The notes: generated by a model not told the origin, from the sequence alone. A stretch of 64,000 nucleotides of DNA from Mycolicibacterium mucogenicum DSM 44124 (GCF_005670685.2 NZ_CP062008.1:5890001-5954000); one strand, 5' to 3'; numbered from the stretch's first letter, positions 27,360 to 36,400 are shown. A program made the numbers and translations.

Positions 27360-28214
27360 TCAGCCAGCCAGGTGGAAGTTGCCGGACTGGCCGTAGACGG
27401 ACAGTGTGATGGTGAGCAGGATGAACACGCCGGCGGTGATCGAGGTCCGCACCGCGCGGCCGACGGCCTCGCCGACACCGGCCGGTCCGCCGGTCGCGGT
27501 GAAGCCGTAGTAGGTGTGCACCGCCATCACCGCGGCGGCCATGGCCAGCGCCTCGAAGAAGGACCAGGCGAGGTCATTGGGATGCAGGAACGTCGTGAAG
27601 TAGTGGTCGTAGACGCCGCGCGACTGACCGTAGATCATCGTGGTCCCGAACCGGGTCGCCAGGAAGGACATCAACACCGCGACGGTGTAGATCGGCACGA
27701 CGGCCACCACGCCGGCGACGATCCGGGTCGCCGCCAGGTACGTGATCACCCGGATGCCCATCACTTCCAGGGCGTCGATCTCCTCGTTGATGCGCATGGC
27801 GCCGAGTTGTGCCGTCGCCCCGGCCCCGATCGTGGCGGCGAGTGCCACCCCGGCCGTTGCGGGAGCGATGAAGCGCACGTTCAGAAAGGCTCCCAGGAAG
27901 CCCGTCAGCGCTTCGATACCGACATTGGACAGGGTGTTGTAGCCCTGGACGGCGATCAGGGCGCCGGTGGACAGGGTGAGGAACCCGACGATGACCACGG
28001 TGCCGCCGATGACGGCGAGTGCGCCGGTCCCCATGCCCATGACCGCGATGAGCCGCAGCACCTCGCCCGGGTAGCGCCGGACGGCGTCGGCGGTGGCGGC
28101 CAGGGCGCTGCCGTAGAACGCCGTCTGTTCGCCCAGCCGGCGGGTCGCCGCGATCGCCTGGCCCGCCAGTTCGCTGAGCGGTGAGGGGTGGTCGACATCC
28201 ACATCTGCTGTCAT
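27360..28214 (-). CDS. yrbEB: YrbEB, MlaE-type permease of the Mce system
   Basis: A 284-aa polytopic permease of the MlaE/YrbE family, with the conserved GAGATAQLGAMRINEEIDAL segment (about residues 128-148) that contacts the ATPase MceG/Mkl. About five to six hydrophobic segments. It pairs with YrbEA as the membrane channel of an ABC-type lipid importer; no ATPase gene is in the window. ATG 28214 overlaps the yrbEA stop as ATGA. Confidence 0.93.
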   Translation of the reverse strand: MTADVDVDHPSPLSELAGQAIAATRRLGEQTAFYGSALAATADAVRRYPGEVLRLIAVMGMGTGALAVIGGTVVIVGFLTLSTGALIAVQGYNTLSNVGIEALTGFLGAFLNVRFIAPATAGVALAATIGAGATAQLGAMRINEEIDALEVMGIRVITYLAATRIVAGVVAVVPIYTVAVLMSFLATRFGTTMIYGQSRGVYDHYFTTFLHPNDLAWSFFEALAMAAAVMAVHTYYGFTATGGPAGVGEAVGRAVRTSITAGVFILLTITLSVYGQSGNFHLAG

Positions 28215-29002
28215 GGCGCCACTTTCACGCCGAACGCGGTCGCCAGGATGTTGATCAGGAACAGCGCCATGAACGCGAAGACGACGGTCTCATTGACTGC
28301 GTTGCCGACGGCCGTCGGTCCGCCACCGACCGAAAGTCCCTTGTAGCACGCGATCAATCCGGCCGACAGCCCGAACAGCAATGCCTTGACCAGGGAGACG
28401 ATCACCTGCGGCAGGCCCGTCAGCAGCGTCATGCCCGCGATGAACGCGCCGGGCGTCACGTGCTGGATATAGACGACGAAGAAGTAGCTGCCGGCCAGGC
28501 CGACGACGGCCACCATGGAATAGAGCATCGCCGCGACGAATGTCGCGGCGAGGACGCGGGGCACGACGAGTGCCGGAATCGGGTTGACGCCAATGACTTT
28601 CATGGCGTCGATCTCTTCTCTGATGGTTCGTGCGCCGAGGTCGGCACACATCGCGGTCGAACCGGCACCGGCCACCACGATCGCGGTAACCACCGGCCCC
28701 ACCTGTGTCACCGAGGCCAGCGCCGCACCGGCACCGGACAGGTCACCGGCGCCGACCTCGATCAGCACGATGTTGAGCGTGAAGACGATCAGCACCGTGT
28801 ATGGAATCGACAGCACGACAGTCGGTACGACGGAGACGCGCGCGACGAACCAGATCTGCTCGATCAGTTCACGCCAGGCGTACGGCGGCCGCAGCATCGC
28901 GGCGAACGTCTCACCGGCCATGACGATGAAATCGCCGACCGCCACAGCGGGGCGCGTCCAGGCCGCGGAGGCGCGCGGAGACGACTGGAGTGTTTGCGCC
29001 AC
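28211..29002 (-). CDS. yrbEA: YrbEA, MlaE-type permease of the Mce system
   Basis: A 263-aa MlaE-family permease, first gene of the mce operon. The conserved GAGSTAMCADLGARTIREEI segment is present with EIDAMKVIGVNPI following, and there are five to six membrane helices. Start GTG 29002 has GGGAGG six bases upstream. The operon promoter should be in 29003-29192. No divergent TetR regulator lies next to it, unlike mce3 and mce1 loci. Confidence 0.93.
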   Translation of the reverse strand: MAQTLQSSPRASAAWTRPAVAVGDFIVMAGETFAAMLRPPYAWRELIEQIWFVARVSVVPTVVLSIPYTVLIVFTLNIVLIEVGAGDLSGAGAALASVTQVGPVVTAIVVAGAGSTAMCADLGARTIREEIDAMKVIGVNPIPALVVPRVLAATFVAAMLYSMVAVVGLAGSYFFVVYIQHVTPGAFIAGMTLLTGLPQVIVSLVKALLFGLSAGLIACYKGLSVGGGPTAVGNAVNETVVFAFMALFLINILATAFGVKVAP

Positions 29003-29192
29003 AAGCTGCCTCCCAGTGTCGTTCCGTCGTCGAGCTTGGCCCGGACGTTAGGAAGGCACCAGTTTGCTGTCAACGCAACAAAGGGGGGTACGGCAACGTC
29101 AATTACCGAAGATGCAGGTGGACTCAACGCAATTGCTTCGGTTCACCCGGATTGAATCGCGCTGAGCCAAAACCTACCTGCAAGCGCCCTGG

Positions 29193-29369
29193 TTACGGCG
29201 TCACGATGTTGAACCAGAGCTGGAAGGTGTCGAGCAGTCCGACGAACTCGTCCACCGACTGCCGCTTGCCCTCCACGGTGACGTTGTTCGCGGATATCGC
29301 GTCGGCGAGTTTGACTTTGCCGAGCTGAACCTCGCTCATCGTCGCCTTGGTCAGTTTCAGGCCGATCAA
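29193..29369 (-). pseudogene. 3'-terminal fragment of an alkyl/aryl sulfatase gene
   Basis: The minus strand has a short frame ending at 29193. It reads LKLTKATMSEVQLGKVKLAD, then GKRQSVDEFVGLLDTF, and ends FWFNIVTP-like as LWFNIVTP. This is the C-terminal end of the SCP2-like domain of SdsA1/BDS1-type alkyl sulfatases, which normally end in a near-identical WFNIVTP. The catalytic metallo-beta-lactamase domain is absent; the frame begins directly after the stop of the glycosidase gene at 29371. So it looks like the remnant of a gene deleted or replaced upstream. An ATG at 29339 could still make a 48-aa peptide. The rest of the spacer, 29003-29192, holds only the presumed mce promoter; a 7-bp inverted repeat (ACCGAAG/CTTCGGT) is at 29105-29142. 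Confidence 0.7.
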
Positions 29370-29370
29370 C

Positions 29371-31344
29371 TCACTCGTCGTGCGAGGACCCCGACGCCGC
29401 GGCCGCAGCAGCCTTCACCGGCTTCGGCTTCGACTTCGGCGCCTCACCGCGCGGCGACTGGCCCTTCGGGCTGTCGTCGGCAGCCGGGCCGGCCGTCGGC
29501 TTGCCACTGCCGGTCGGGTGCTGCCCTGCCTTCTTGCCCTTGCCGCGCTTCGGCGCATCGACTCGCTTCGGCGTATCGGAATCCGACTGGTCCTTCTTGG
29601 ATCCTGTCGAGTCGTTCTGGCTCACCGGATTGTTGTCGTCGGACTCTGCCTTGGGCGCGCCCTTGACCTCAGATGTCGCCGCCTCAGGTGTCTTCGCTTC
29701 CGGCGTCTTCACCTCGGGCTCGGCAGCGGTGTCCTTCTCGGTCCCCTTGGCCGGCGCCTTCACGGCATCAGGACCGTCGGCGTCCTTGACATCGGCCCCC
29801 TTGACCGAGGCGACCTTCGCACCCGACTCCGGTTTCGTCGCAACCGTCGTCTTGGGCGAGTCCAGTTCCGCCGCAGCCTCTTTCATCGTGGCCGCTGCCT
29901 TCAGCGCCGCTTTCGGGTTCACCGCGGCGACCGACGCCGGCGGCCGGATGATGTCACCGATCTTCTGGATCACGTTCGAGATGCCCGCGACCACGGCCTT
30001 CGTCACATCGGCGGCGGTGTTGGCCACCCATTTCACGCCCTGAACGACGGCATTGGTGATCCATTTGACCGTGTTGACCACTGCTTTCGTTACCGCCTTG
30101 GTGACGTCGACGAACGCATTCCACGCAGCGTCAACAACTTTCACCACGGCTTGCCCGATTTTGACGGCGGTGTCCACGACCGCGCCGATCGCCAATCGCA
30201 CCGCGGCCAGTATCCGCGCCGCGATGCCTTCGACACCTCCAACGCCGTTGAGCCGCAGGATTTCCTGGGCGATGACGAAAGCGGCCTCCTTGGGAATCCA
30301 GTCCGCGTAGAAGACGCCGAACTTACCGCTGCCAGGTTGGTCGTCCCGGGTGGTGTAGATGAAGATCGGCCCGCCGTACTGCACTCCGTCGGTGACCATC
30401 GTCTGCCAGGTTTCGATGAGGTTCTTGATGAACTCGGCTTGCGTGTGCTCGCTGACGTTGTTGGTCGGCACCCCGTACTCGGTGATCCAGATCTTCTTGA
30501 GACCGTCACCGTTGGCCGCCATCAGGTCGTAGATCTTCTGGATCTGGGTAAAGGGCGACAGGACCACGTTCTCGCCGTCCGAGAACTTCAGCGTCTCCTG
30601 GTACGGGTGGAACGCCAGCGCGTCGAAGTAGCCCTTCGCGCCCGCGGCGTACATCCCGTTCACGTAGTCCACCGGGTTCATCGTGACGCCACCGAACGTG
30701 AAGACGCTGCCGAGCCCTGCCGCGATGACAGTCGCGGTCGGGTCGGCCGCCTTGATCGCCGGGTAAGCAGCCTTCAACAATTCGGTGTAGCTCGACGGCG
30801 AGATCGGGTCGTAGAAACAGACGCAGTTGACCTCGTTCCACACTTCGTAGGCCGAGATCGTCTTCCCATACCGGGTCGCGACCTGCGTCATGAAGTTCGC
30901 GTAGGCGACCGGGTCGGGCGTCTTCGCCCCGGGGAAGTTTCCGGCCGTTCCCGCCCACACCGGGGTGCTGTTGACCATCGCGAGGACGCCCATGTTGCGG
31001 GCCTTCGCCGCATTCATGATGTCGTCGATCGGCGCCCAGTTGTACTGGTTCGGCAGCGGCTGCGTGTACACCCACGGGATATAGACCCGGACGTCCTGGA
31101 CGCCCATGGATTGCAGCATGTCCAGCGTCGTATCGATGTCCTGCTTCGACATCCCGTACAGGCTGGAATCAGCCATTCCGATGGTCGACGGCGCCGAGAC
31201 GATTTCGGCGGTGGGCGTCACCGCGGTGTGGGTCACCGGCTCCACCAGTTGCGCCGCGTAAGCGCAGACCACGGCCAGTGGAATCAACACGGTCAGCACC
31301 CGGTGCACTGCCCTGCAGCCGAATCTGCCGATCCGTCCAGCCAC
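29371..31344 (-). CDS. Exported glycoside hydrolase with long helical and Lys-rich tail
   Basis: A 657-aa exported TIM-barrel glycosidase of the GH39/GH5-like (PslG-type) kind. A hydrophobic signal or anchor lies at about residues 17-32. The acid/base Glu is near residue 171 in YEVWNEVN and the nucleophile Glu near 289 in WITEYGVP; FHPY and DDIMNAAKARNM fit the clan. After the barrel (about residue 370) comes a long series of amphipathic helices rich in VVDTAVK/VTKAV units to about 455, and then about 180 residues of disordered Lys/Glu/Pro/Ala-rich sequence. GTG 31344 was chosen for its AAGGGGG ribosome-binding site; the frame is open to 31383 from TTG. Divergent from the PecA-like protease gene. 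Confidence 0.8.
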   Translation of the reverse strand: MAGRIGRFGCRAVHRVLTVLIPLAVVCAYAAQLVEPVTHTAVTPTAEIVSAPSTIGMADSSLYGMSKQDIDTTLDMLQSMGVQDVRVYIPWVYTQPLPNQYNWAPIDDIMNAAKARNMGVLAMVNSTPVWAGTAGNFPGAKTPDPVAYANFMTQVATRYGKTISAYEVWNEVNCVCFYDPISPSSYTELLKAAYPAIKAADPTATVIAAGLGSVFTFGGVTMNPVDYVNGMYAAGAKGYFDALAFHPYQETLKFSDGENVVLSPFTQIQKIYDLMAANGDGLKKIWITEYGVPTNNVSEHTQAEFIKNLIETWQTMVTDGVQYGGPIFIYTTRDDQPGSGKFGVFYADWIPKEAAFVIAQEILRLNGVGGVEGIAARILAAVRLAIGAVVDTAVKIGQAVVKVVDAAWNAFVDVTKAVTKAVVNTVKWITNAVVQGVKWVANTAADVTKAVVAGISNVIQKIGDIIRPPASVAAVNPKAALKAAATMKEAAAELDSPKTTVATKPESGAKVASVKGADVKDADGPDAVKAPAKGTEKDTAAEPEVKTPEAKTPEAATSEVKGAPKAESDDNNPVSQNDSTGSKKDQSDSDTPKRVDAPKRGKGKKAGQHPTGSGKPTAGPAADDSPKGQSPRGEAPKSKPKPVKAAAAAASGSSHDE

Positions 31345-31533
31345 CAACGCCCCCTTTGAAAGTGCCGCCCTCGCAACGCGCAACGGCCATCCAACGCAAA
31401 TTTACGTCCGCGGACGATAACCCGTGGGCGCTTTGCCGGAGTCTCCTCACCCGCCGCAGGTCGACGGCGTGAGGCGGTGCCACCTACCGGCGGCGGATGC
31501 CCGCAGTTCGCCGAGCTACGCTTATTGACGACG

Positions 31534-31553
31534 CTGGCAAAAATCTTTGCCAG
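31534..31553. promoter_or_regulatory. Perfect inverted repeat between divergent glycosidase and protease genes
   Basis: CTGGCAAA and TTTGCCAG arms with a 4-base loop. Because the flanking genes diverge, it cannot be a terminator for either; it is more likely an operator. The spacer 31345-31702 otherwise holds the structured element at 31596-31647 and no gene. Confidence 0.5.
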
Positions 31554-31595
31554 AAGCGCTGCAGCAGCCGTTCACAACTGTTAATTTTCTGTCTG

Positions 31596-31647
31596 TACTG
31601 CGGCAGGACACCCGTCTGCCAGACTGCAGTGCGGTAATGCCGCAGTA
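31596..31647. promoter_or_regulatory. Structured element upstream of the PecA-like gene
   Basis: Outer arms TACTGCGGCA (31596-31605) and TGCCGCAGTA (31638-31647) are exact reverse complements around 32 bases, and inside is a GTCT/AGAC hairpin plus ACTGCAGT. It starts about 107 bp before the protease start codon, so it could be a leader RNA fold or a repressor site. Confidence 0.4.
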
Positions 31648-31702
31648 GCGGTCGATCTGCCGGGGTCCGATGGCCGTGCGGCGTGACTATGGAGGGCCCG
31701 AA

Positions 31703-33787
31703 ATGGCTGGTGCGCACCGTCGCCCGCAACGCCGGAAGTTGGCGGTATCGACGTGGCTGGGGACGGGAGTCGCCGCCGTCGGCGTCAGCGCCGCACTCCT
31801 CGGCAGCGCGGCCGTCGCGAGCGCGGCCCCATCGACCGACTCGGAGTCCGCCTCGTCGTCGGCGCCCGCGCAGCCGAAAAAGCCGCCGGCGCAGAAGACC
31901 ACCAAGAACAAGAAGGAAACGGCCGCTGCCGCGGACCCGTCGGACAGCAAGGCCACGTCGGACAGCAAGCCCGCATCGGAAACCAAGGCCGCGTCGGCCA
32001 CCGACGCCGCGGCCGACGCTTCCGCCGACGGCGACGACGACGCGAAGCCGGCGCGCAACCGCCGCACGAAGGCGGACAACACCGGCCGTTCGGCGACCGC
32101 CTCGAACGCCGGGACCGTCGCGAAGCTCCCCTCGGCCGCCGCGCAAGCGGTGACGAACAACCCGTCGACCAAGAATCCGCTCAAGACGGCAGCCGCGGTC
32201 AAGCCGGCCACGGACACCGCGGCCAAGGACACGGCGGCCACGACGCCGGCCGCTGCGACGCCGTCACCGACAGCAGCCGCCACCCCGCAGGTCACCGTCG
32301 CCGCGGCCCAGACATCCACGGCCGCAATCACTTCGATTCCCAACACCACCGCCAAGGCGTTGAGCAGCGTCACCTCGCCGACGGCCCCCACCAACATCTC
32401 CGGACTGCTGTCGGTGCTGGCCGCCTTCGGTCAGGCTGTCGGTGCTGCCACGCAGCGCACTGAGGAGTTCCTGGCCGCCTCCGTCGTCGGCACCACCGAG
32501 ACCGTGAGCCGGCTGCTCGGTATCGTGCCCGCGCTGGCCACGAGCGAAAAGACCAGTGCCGCATCGACTCTCACTCCGGCGCCCACCGACACGTGGCAGC
32601 CGGGCCAGACCGTCACCGCGGACGAGTACATCAACACCGCGCTGGCGGAGATCGCGCAGGCGCGCACCCTCCTCGGCACCAGTTCGGCCAACGGGTACTC
32701 CCGGTACGAGCTGCGGATGGCGGCCACCTACCTCACGACGTACCAGGCGAACCAGCAGAATCTGATGGACGCCTACGCGGCGGATCCGACCAATGCGACA
32801 GCCCTGAAGGCCCTCAAGTCCAACGAGGCGCTGATCGGCAAGGCCGTGACTGCGCTGAAGACCGCGCGTTACTGGGCGGCGAATCGCGACATCAAGGCCG
32901 TCATCGTCGACGCCACGACCAACGCCCGCATCTACGCCTCGGTCCCGCTGTCCATGTATGCGGGCGTCGAGCCGATCGTCACCATCTCCGTGAACGGCGG
33001 GCCGAAGATCAAGGTGCTGGTGGACACCGGATCGTCCGGACTGGTGGTCAACGCCAAGAACGTCGGCCAGACCGGCCTCGGCAATTCGGTGGGCACCGGC
33101 ACCGGCGCCTACAGCGGCGGGCTTACCTACACCTACAACACGTACAACACCACGGTGGACTTCGGCAGCGGCCTCGTCACCACGCCTGTCCCGGTCGACG
33201 TCATCACCGACCCGGCGCAGCAGACCGCATTCGCCAACTTCCTGAAGAACAACGGCGTCGTCGGTGTCCTGGGTGTCGGCACCAACGCGGTCGGCCCCGG
33301 CCCCGGCCTGGTGACCACCGGCCTGCCCAGCGCGCTGAAGAACGGCATCTACATCGACGAGGCCAGCAAGACGCTGACGTTCGGCCCCAACCCGCTGCCG
33401 GCGCGCGTCACCACGTCGGGTTCGCCGAACGTGATCGGTTCGATAACCATCAACGGGGTCAACACTCCGATCAATCTGCTGATCGACTCGGGTGGCGTCT
33501 ACGGCACCATCCCGTCGACGCTGGTGAATACGTCCCAGATGACCCCCGTCAAGAACACTGACGGCACCGTGGCCTACTACCTGCTGAACGCGGGCACGCC
33601 GATCTCGGTGTACGACGCTGACGGCAACCTGCTCTACTCCTACACGACCACCTCGACGTACCGGCCGACGGTGACCACCGACGACTACAACGCCGAGCTA
33701 TCGAACACCGGCGCAATGCCGTTCCTGCACAACCGGATCTACATCGACTACTCCACCGCAAACGGATCGACCGTCTTCGACCTGTAG
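31703..33787 (+). CDS. PecA-like exported aspartic protease without PE domain
   Basis: A 694-aa exported protein. Signal peptide at about residues 1-43 (basic n-region RRPQRRK, core ending AVASAA), then about 200 residues of Ala/Lys/Thr/Ser-rich low-complexity sequence, a helical segment (about 290-420), and a pepsin/retropepsin-like domain with DTGSSG (Asp441) and DSGG (Asp595). The domain includes GGLTYTYNTYN and FLKNNGVVGVLGVG, as in PecA-type proteases of PE_PGRS proteins. Here no PE domain is present and export appears Sec-dependent. ATG 31703 has GGAGGG seven bases upstream. Likely cleaves or matures cell-surface proteins (inference). Confidence 0.83.
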   Translation: MAGAHRRPQRRKLAVSTWLGTGVAAVGVSAALLGSAAVASAAPSTDSESASSSAPAQPKKPPAQKTTKNKKETAAAADPSDSKATSDSKPASETKAASATDAAADASADGDDDAKPARNRRTKADNTGRSATASNAGTVAKLPSAAAQAVTNNPSTKNPLKTAAAVKPATDTAAKDTAATTPAAATPSPTAAATPQVTVAAAQTSTAAITSIPNTTAKALSSVTSPTAPTNISGLLSVLAAFGQAVGAATQRTEEFLAASVVGTTETVSRLLGIVPALATSEKTSAASTLTPAPTDTWQPGQTVTADEYINTALAEIAQARTLLGTSSANGYSRYELRMAATYLTTYQANQQNLMDAYAADPTNATALKALKSNEALIGKAVTALKTARYWAANRDIKAVIVDATTNARIYASVPLSMYAGVEPIVTISVNGGPKIKVLVDTGSSGLVVNAKNVGQTGLGNSVGTGTGAYSGGLTYTYNTYNTTVDFGSGLVTTPVPVDVITDPAQQTAFANFLKNNGVVGVLGVGTNAVGPGPGLVTTGLPSALKNGIYIDEASKTLTFGPNPLPARVTTSGSPNVIGSITINGVNTPINLLIDSGGVYGTIPSTLVNTSQMTPVKNTDGTVAYYLLNAGTPISVYDADGNLLYSYTTTSTYRPTVTTDDYNAELSNTGAMPFLHNRIYIDYSTANGSTVFDL

Positions 33788-33813
33788 CCGCCACCCGAAA
33801 TCGTCCGCTGTTT

Positions 33814-33830
33814 CGCCGCGCTCCGCGGCG
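33814..33830 (+). terminator. GC-rich hairpin after the PecA-like gene
   Basis: Stem CGCCGCG/CGCGGCG with a 3-base loop, 27 bp after the stop codon. No U-tract follows, as is common for mycobacterial terminators. The spacer 33788-34029 otherwise shows no gene. Confidence 0.5.
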
Positions 33831-34029
33831 GGACTGTGGACGGCTGTCACGTCGAATTCCGGCGTGCAATACCCAATTATCAGGCGGTTCGAGCGGGGTT
33901 AACAAAATACGCGATCCCGCGTTGCGGATTTGACCTGCCCGTTAGTCTTCTCGCACGTGGTCGCCGGTTAACGTAGTCCAGCTATTTCACTGGACGCGAC
34001 TGATGGGAGACAGCCAGGTGGAGAATCTC

Positions 34030-35253
34030 ATGGCTAATGCGTTCGCGTACCCCTGGTGGGTGTACGTCACCATCCCGTTGGGCGCGGCGTTCGTCGGCTG
34101 GATCACCAAGATCATGGCCCTGAAGATGATGTTCTACCCCGTCGAGTTCAAGGGCATTCCGCCCTACCTCGGCTGGCAGGGCCAGATTCCCAAGCGCGCG
34201 CCGAAAATGGCTGCGGTGGCGGTGGATTCGCTGACGTCGGAGATCCTCAAACCCGAGGAGATGTTCGACAAGATCGATCCGAACGAGTTGGTCAAAGAAC
34301 TCGCCGAACCACTGCGGCAGACCTCCGCCGAGATGGTCGACACCATCATGATGTCGTTCCAGCCGCAGGTCTGGCGGGCTACGCCCGACCAGCTCAAGGA
34401 CGTCGTCATCAAGAACGTCGAGAAGCGCATCCCAACGGCCATGGCCGCGATGTTCGACAAACTGCGCGGGCAGGTCGACCAGATCTTCGACATCAAGCAC
34501 ATGGTCGTCACCAACCTGGTGCGCGACAAGGTCACGCTCAACACGGTCTTCCAGGACATCGGTAAGCCGGCGTTCAAGTTCCTCATCATGTCCGGCCTGC
34601 TCTTCGGCTTCCTGATCGGTCTGGTGCAGGCCGTGGTGTTCGGCATCACCAACTGGCACTGGTCGCTGCCGCTGTTCGGCCTGCTGACCGGTGGTCTCAC
34701 CGATTATGTTGCGCTGCAGATGATTTTCCGCCCGCTGGAGCGCAAGAACGTCTTCCTCGGCATCAAGTGGCAGGGCGTCTTCCAGCGGGAACGCAAGCAG
34801 GTCGTCGAGGGTTACGCGGCGCTGATGGCGCGGGAGATCTTCACGCCCCAGGCCATCATGGAAAGCATGCTGAACGGCCCGTCGTCGGACCGGTTCTTCG
34901 ACATGATCTCCACCGAGATCAGCGCGACCATCGACACGCAGATGGGCTTCACCGGCAAGATCATCAAGTCCGTCGGCGGCCGCCAGTACGTCGACATGAA
35001 GAAGCAGATCACCGACTCGATCATCGACAAGCTGCCCGAAACGTCCACGTACATCGAGGGATACATGCGCGATCGCCTCGATCTGGAGAACGTCATGGTC
35101 AGCAAGATGATGGTGCTGGACTCATTGGCGTTCGAGAACCTGCTGCGCCCGGCGTTCAAGGATGACGAGTGGATCGTCGTCGTGCTCGGCGCCGCCCTCG
35201 GTTTCCTGTTCGGTGAGTTGCAGGCGCAGCTGATCCTGCTGCTCGCGCACTGA
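34030..35253 (+). CDS. DUF445 family membrane protein
   Basis: A 407-aa membrane protein of the DUF445 family. Hydrophobic segments are at the N-terminus (YVTIPLGAAFVGWI), in the middle (FLIMSGLLFGFLIGLVQAVV) and at the extreme C-terminus (VVVLGAALGFLFGELQAQLI). The family repeat is seen twice: ITKIMALKMMFYPVEFKG and LTDYVALQMIFRPLERK. Function unknown; members are common in actinobacterial envelopes. ATG 34030 was preferred for its GGTGGAG ribosome-binding site six bases upstream; the frame also has an ATG at 34003. Ends 1 bp from the convergent GH5 gene. Confidence 0.85.
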   Translation: MANAFAYPWWVYVTIPLGAAFVGWITKIMALKMMFYPVEFKGIPPYLGWQGQIPKRAPKMAAVAVDSLTSEILKPEEMFDKIDPNELVKELAEPLRQTSAEMVDTIMMSFQPQVWRATPDQLKDVVIKNVEKRIPTAMAAMFDKLRGQVDQIFDIKHMVVTNLVRDKVTLNTVFQDIGKPAFKFLIMSGLLFGFLIGLVQAVVFGITNWHWSLPLFGLLTGGLTDYVALQMIFRPLERKNVFLGIKWQGVFQRERKQVVEGYAALMAREIFTPQAIMESMLNGPSSDRFFDMISTEISATIDTQMGFTGKIIKSVGGRQYVDMKKQITDSIIDKLPETSTYIEGYMRDRLDLENVMVSKMMVLDSLAFENLLRPAFKDDEWIVVVLGAALGFLFGELQAQLILLLAH

Positions 35254-35254
35254 C

Positions 35255-36400
35255 CTACGTCGGGCCGGGTGTTCCGGTCAGCTTCCGGACGGTGAGGACC
35301 TCACTGTCGCGGAAGGCTCGCCCGTTGGGGTAGAGCAGATCGCTGAACCAGACCTTCGGCTCCGCGGGGTTGGGGTGATCCCACGAATCCCACGGGAAGT
35401 AGGTCTGGGTCTTGCCGGCCACGAGTCCCCAGCTGTACGCACCCACGTTGCGCTGCTTGGCAACTGGCAGAATTCCCTCAACGGTGCTGCCCTGGTTGCG
35501 AGCGAGGTACTCGGTACAGATGATGGGCCGGCCCAGTGGGGCCAGCTCGTCGATCCGGGCGGAGAAGTCGGCCGGCTTGGCGTAGCTGTGGAACGAGATG
35601 ATGTCCGAGTTGTCCAGCTGGATCGACGCGATTGCACTGCGCTGCGCTGGATTGGCCCAACTTCCTTGCCACACACCACTTGTCAGCGGCTGCACCGGGT
35701 CGACGGCACGTGCCCACGCGAACACCTGCGGCAGCAGATCGGCAACGAGTTTCATCTTGTCGCTGCGCTCGACCTTGCGGTAGACCGCCGCCGGGTTGTC
35801 GGGCTCGTTCCACAGATCCCAGCCGAGTACGCGGTTGTCGTTGCGGAACAGGTTGATCACACCGGTGACGTAATTCTGCAGTACCCCACGGTAATTCGGA
35901 TCGGCGATCCGGTCCGCGCCCGGGCTCTGCACCCAGCCCGAGTTGTGCACCCCCGGGGTCGGCGCCCGCTGCACGCCGAGTTTCGGATGCGGGTCCCAGC
36001 ACGAGTCGAAGAACACGAACAGGGGCTTGATGCCGTTGCTCGCGGCGATGCCGACGAACTGCGACAGCCGCTGCGAGAAGCCCTGCGGGTCCTGCGCCCA
36101 CAGCAGATCGTGCAGGAAGACGCGGACAGTGTTGAACCCGAACCAGCGGGCGGCGCCGAGCTCGGCCTTGATGCGCCCGGGGTCGTAGGTGCCGGCCTGG
36201 AACATCTCGAGCTGATTGACTGCGGTGGAGGTGATGTAGTTCCCGCCGACCAGCCAGCCCTGTCCCTGGTACCAACTGTTGGCCCGCTCGGGCGTCCAGC
36301 GCGCCCCGGCCGCGGACGCCAGAGCCGGTCCGGAGAATCCGGCCATGGCAGAGCCCGCCGCCAGCAGCAGCGGCACCTTGAGAGCGGTTCTGCGGTCCAC
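35255..36400 (-). CDS. Exported GH5-type glycoside hydrolase (cellulase/mannanase-like)
   Basis: A 381-aa secreted glycosidase. The N-terminus has a twin-arginine-like signal (DRRTALKVPLLLAAG). The GH5 acid/base Glu is at about residue 199 in GWDLWNEPDN and the nucleophile Glu at about residue 297 in PIICTEYLAR; FNTVRVFLHDLLWAQ and FHSYAK are supporting clan GH-A motifs. It would hydrolyse beta-1,4-linked polysaccharide, perhaps plant or own-surface glycan. Monocistronic, convergent with DUF445. Confidence 0.85.
   Translation of the reverse strand: MDRRTALKVPLLLAAGSAMAGFSGPALASAAGARWTPERANSWYQGQGWLVGGNYITSTAVNQLEMFQAGTYDPGRIKAELGAARWFGFNTVRVFLHDLLWAQDPQGFSQRLSQFVGIAASNGIKPLFVFFDSCWDPHPKLGVQRAPTPGVHNSGWVQSPGADRIADPNYRGVLQNYVTGVINLFRNDNRVLGWDLWNEPDNPAAVYRKVERSDKMKLVADLLPQVFAWARAVDPVQPLTSGVWQGSWANPAQRSAIASIQLDNSDIISFHSYAKPADFSARIDELAPLGRPIICTEYLARNQGSTVEGILPVAKQRNVGAYSWGLVAGKTQTYFPWDSWDHPNPAEPKVWFSDLLYPNGRAFRDSEVLTVRKLTGTPGPT

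Noticed and set aside
29003..29192. Search for a regulator site for the mce operon
   Set aside because: Only a weak 7-bp repeat was found; no TNNAACNNGTTNNA (KstR-like) motif could be seen.
29347..31359. 670-codon plus-strand frame
   Set aside because: Antisense shadow of the glycosidase gene; Arg/His-rich with no motif.
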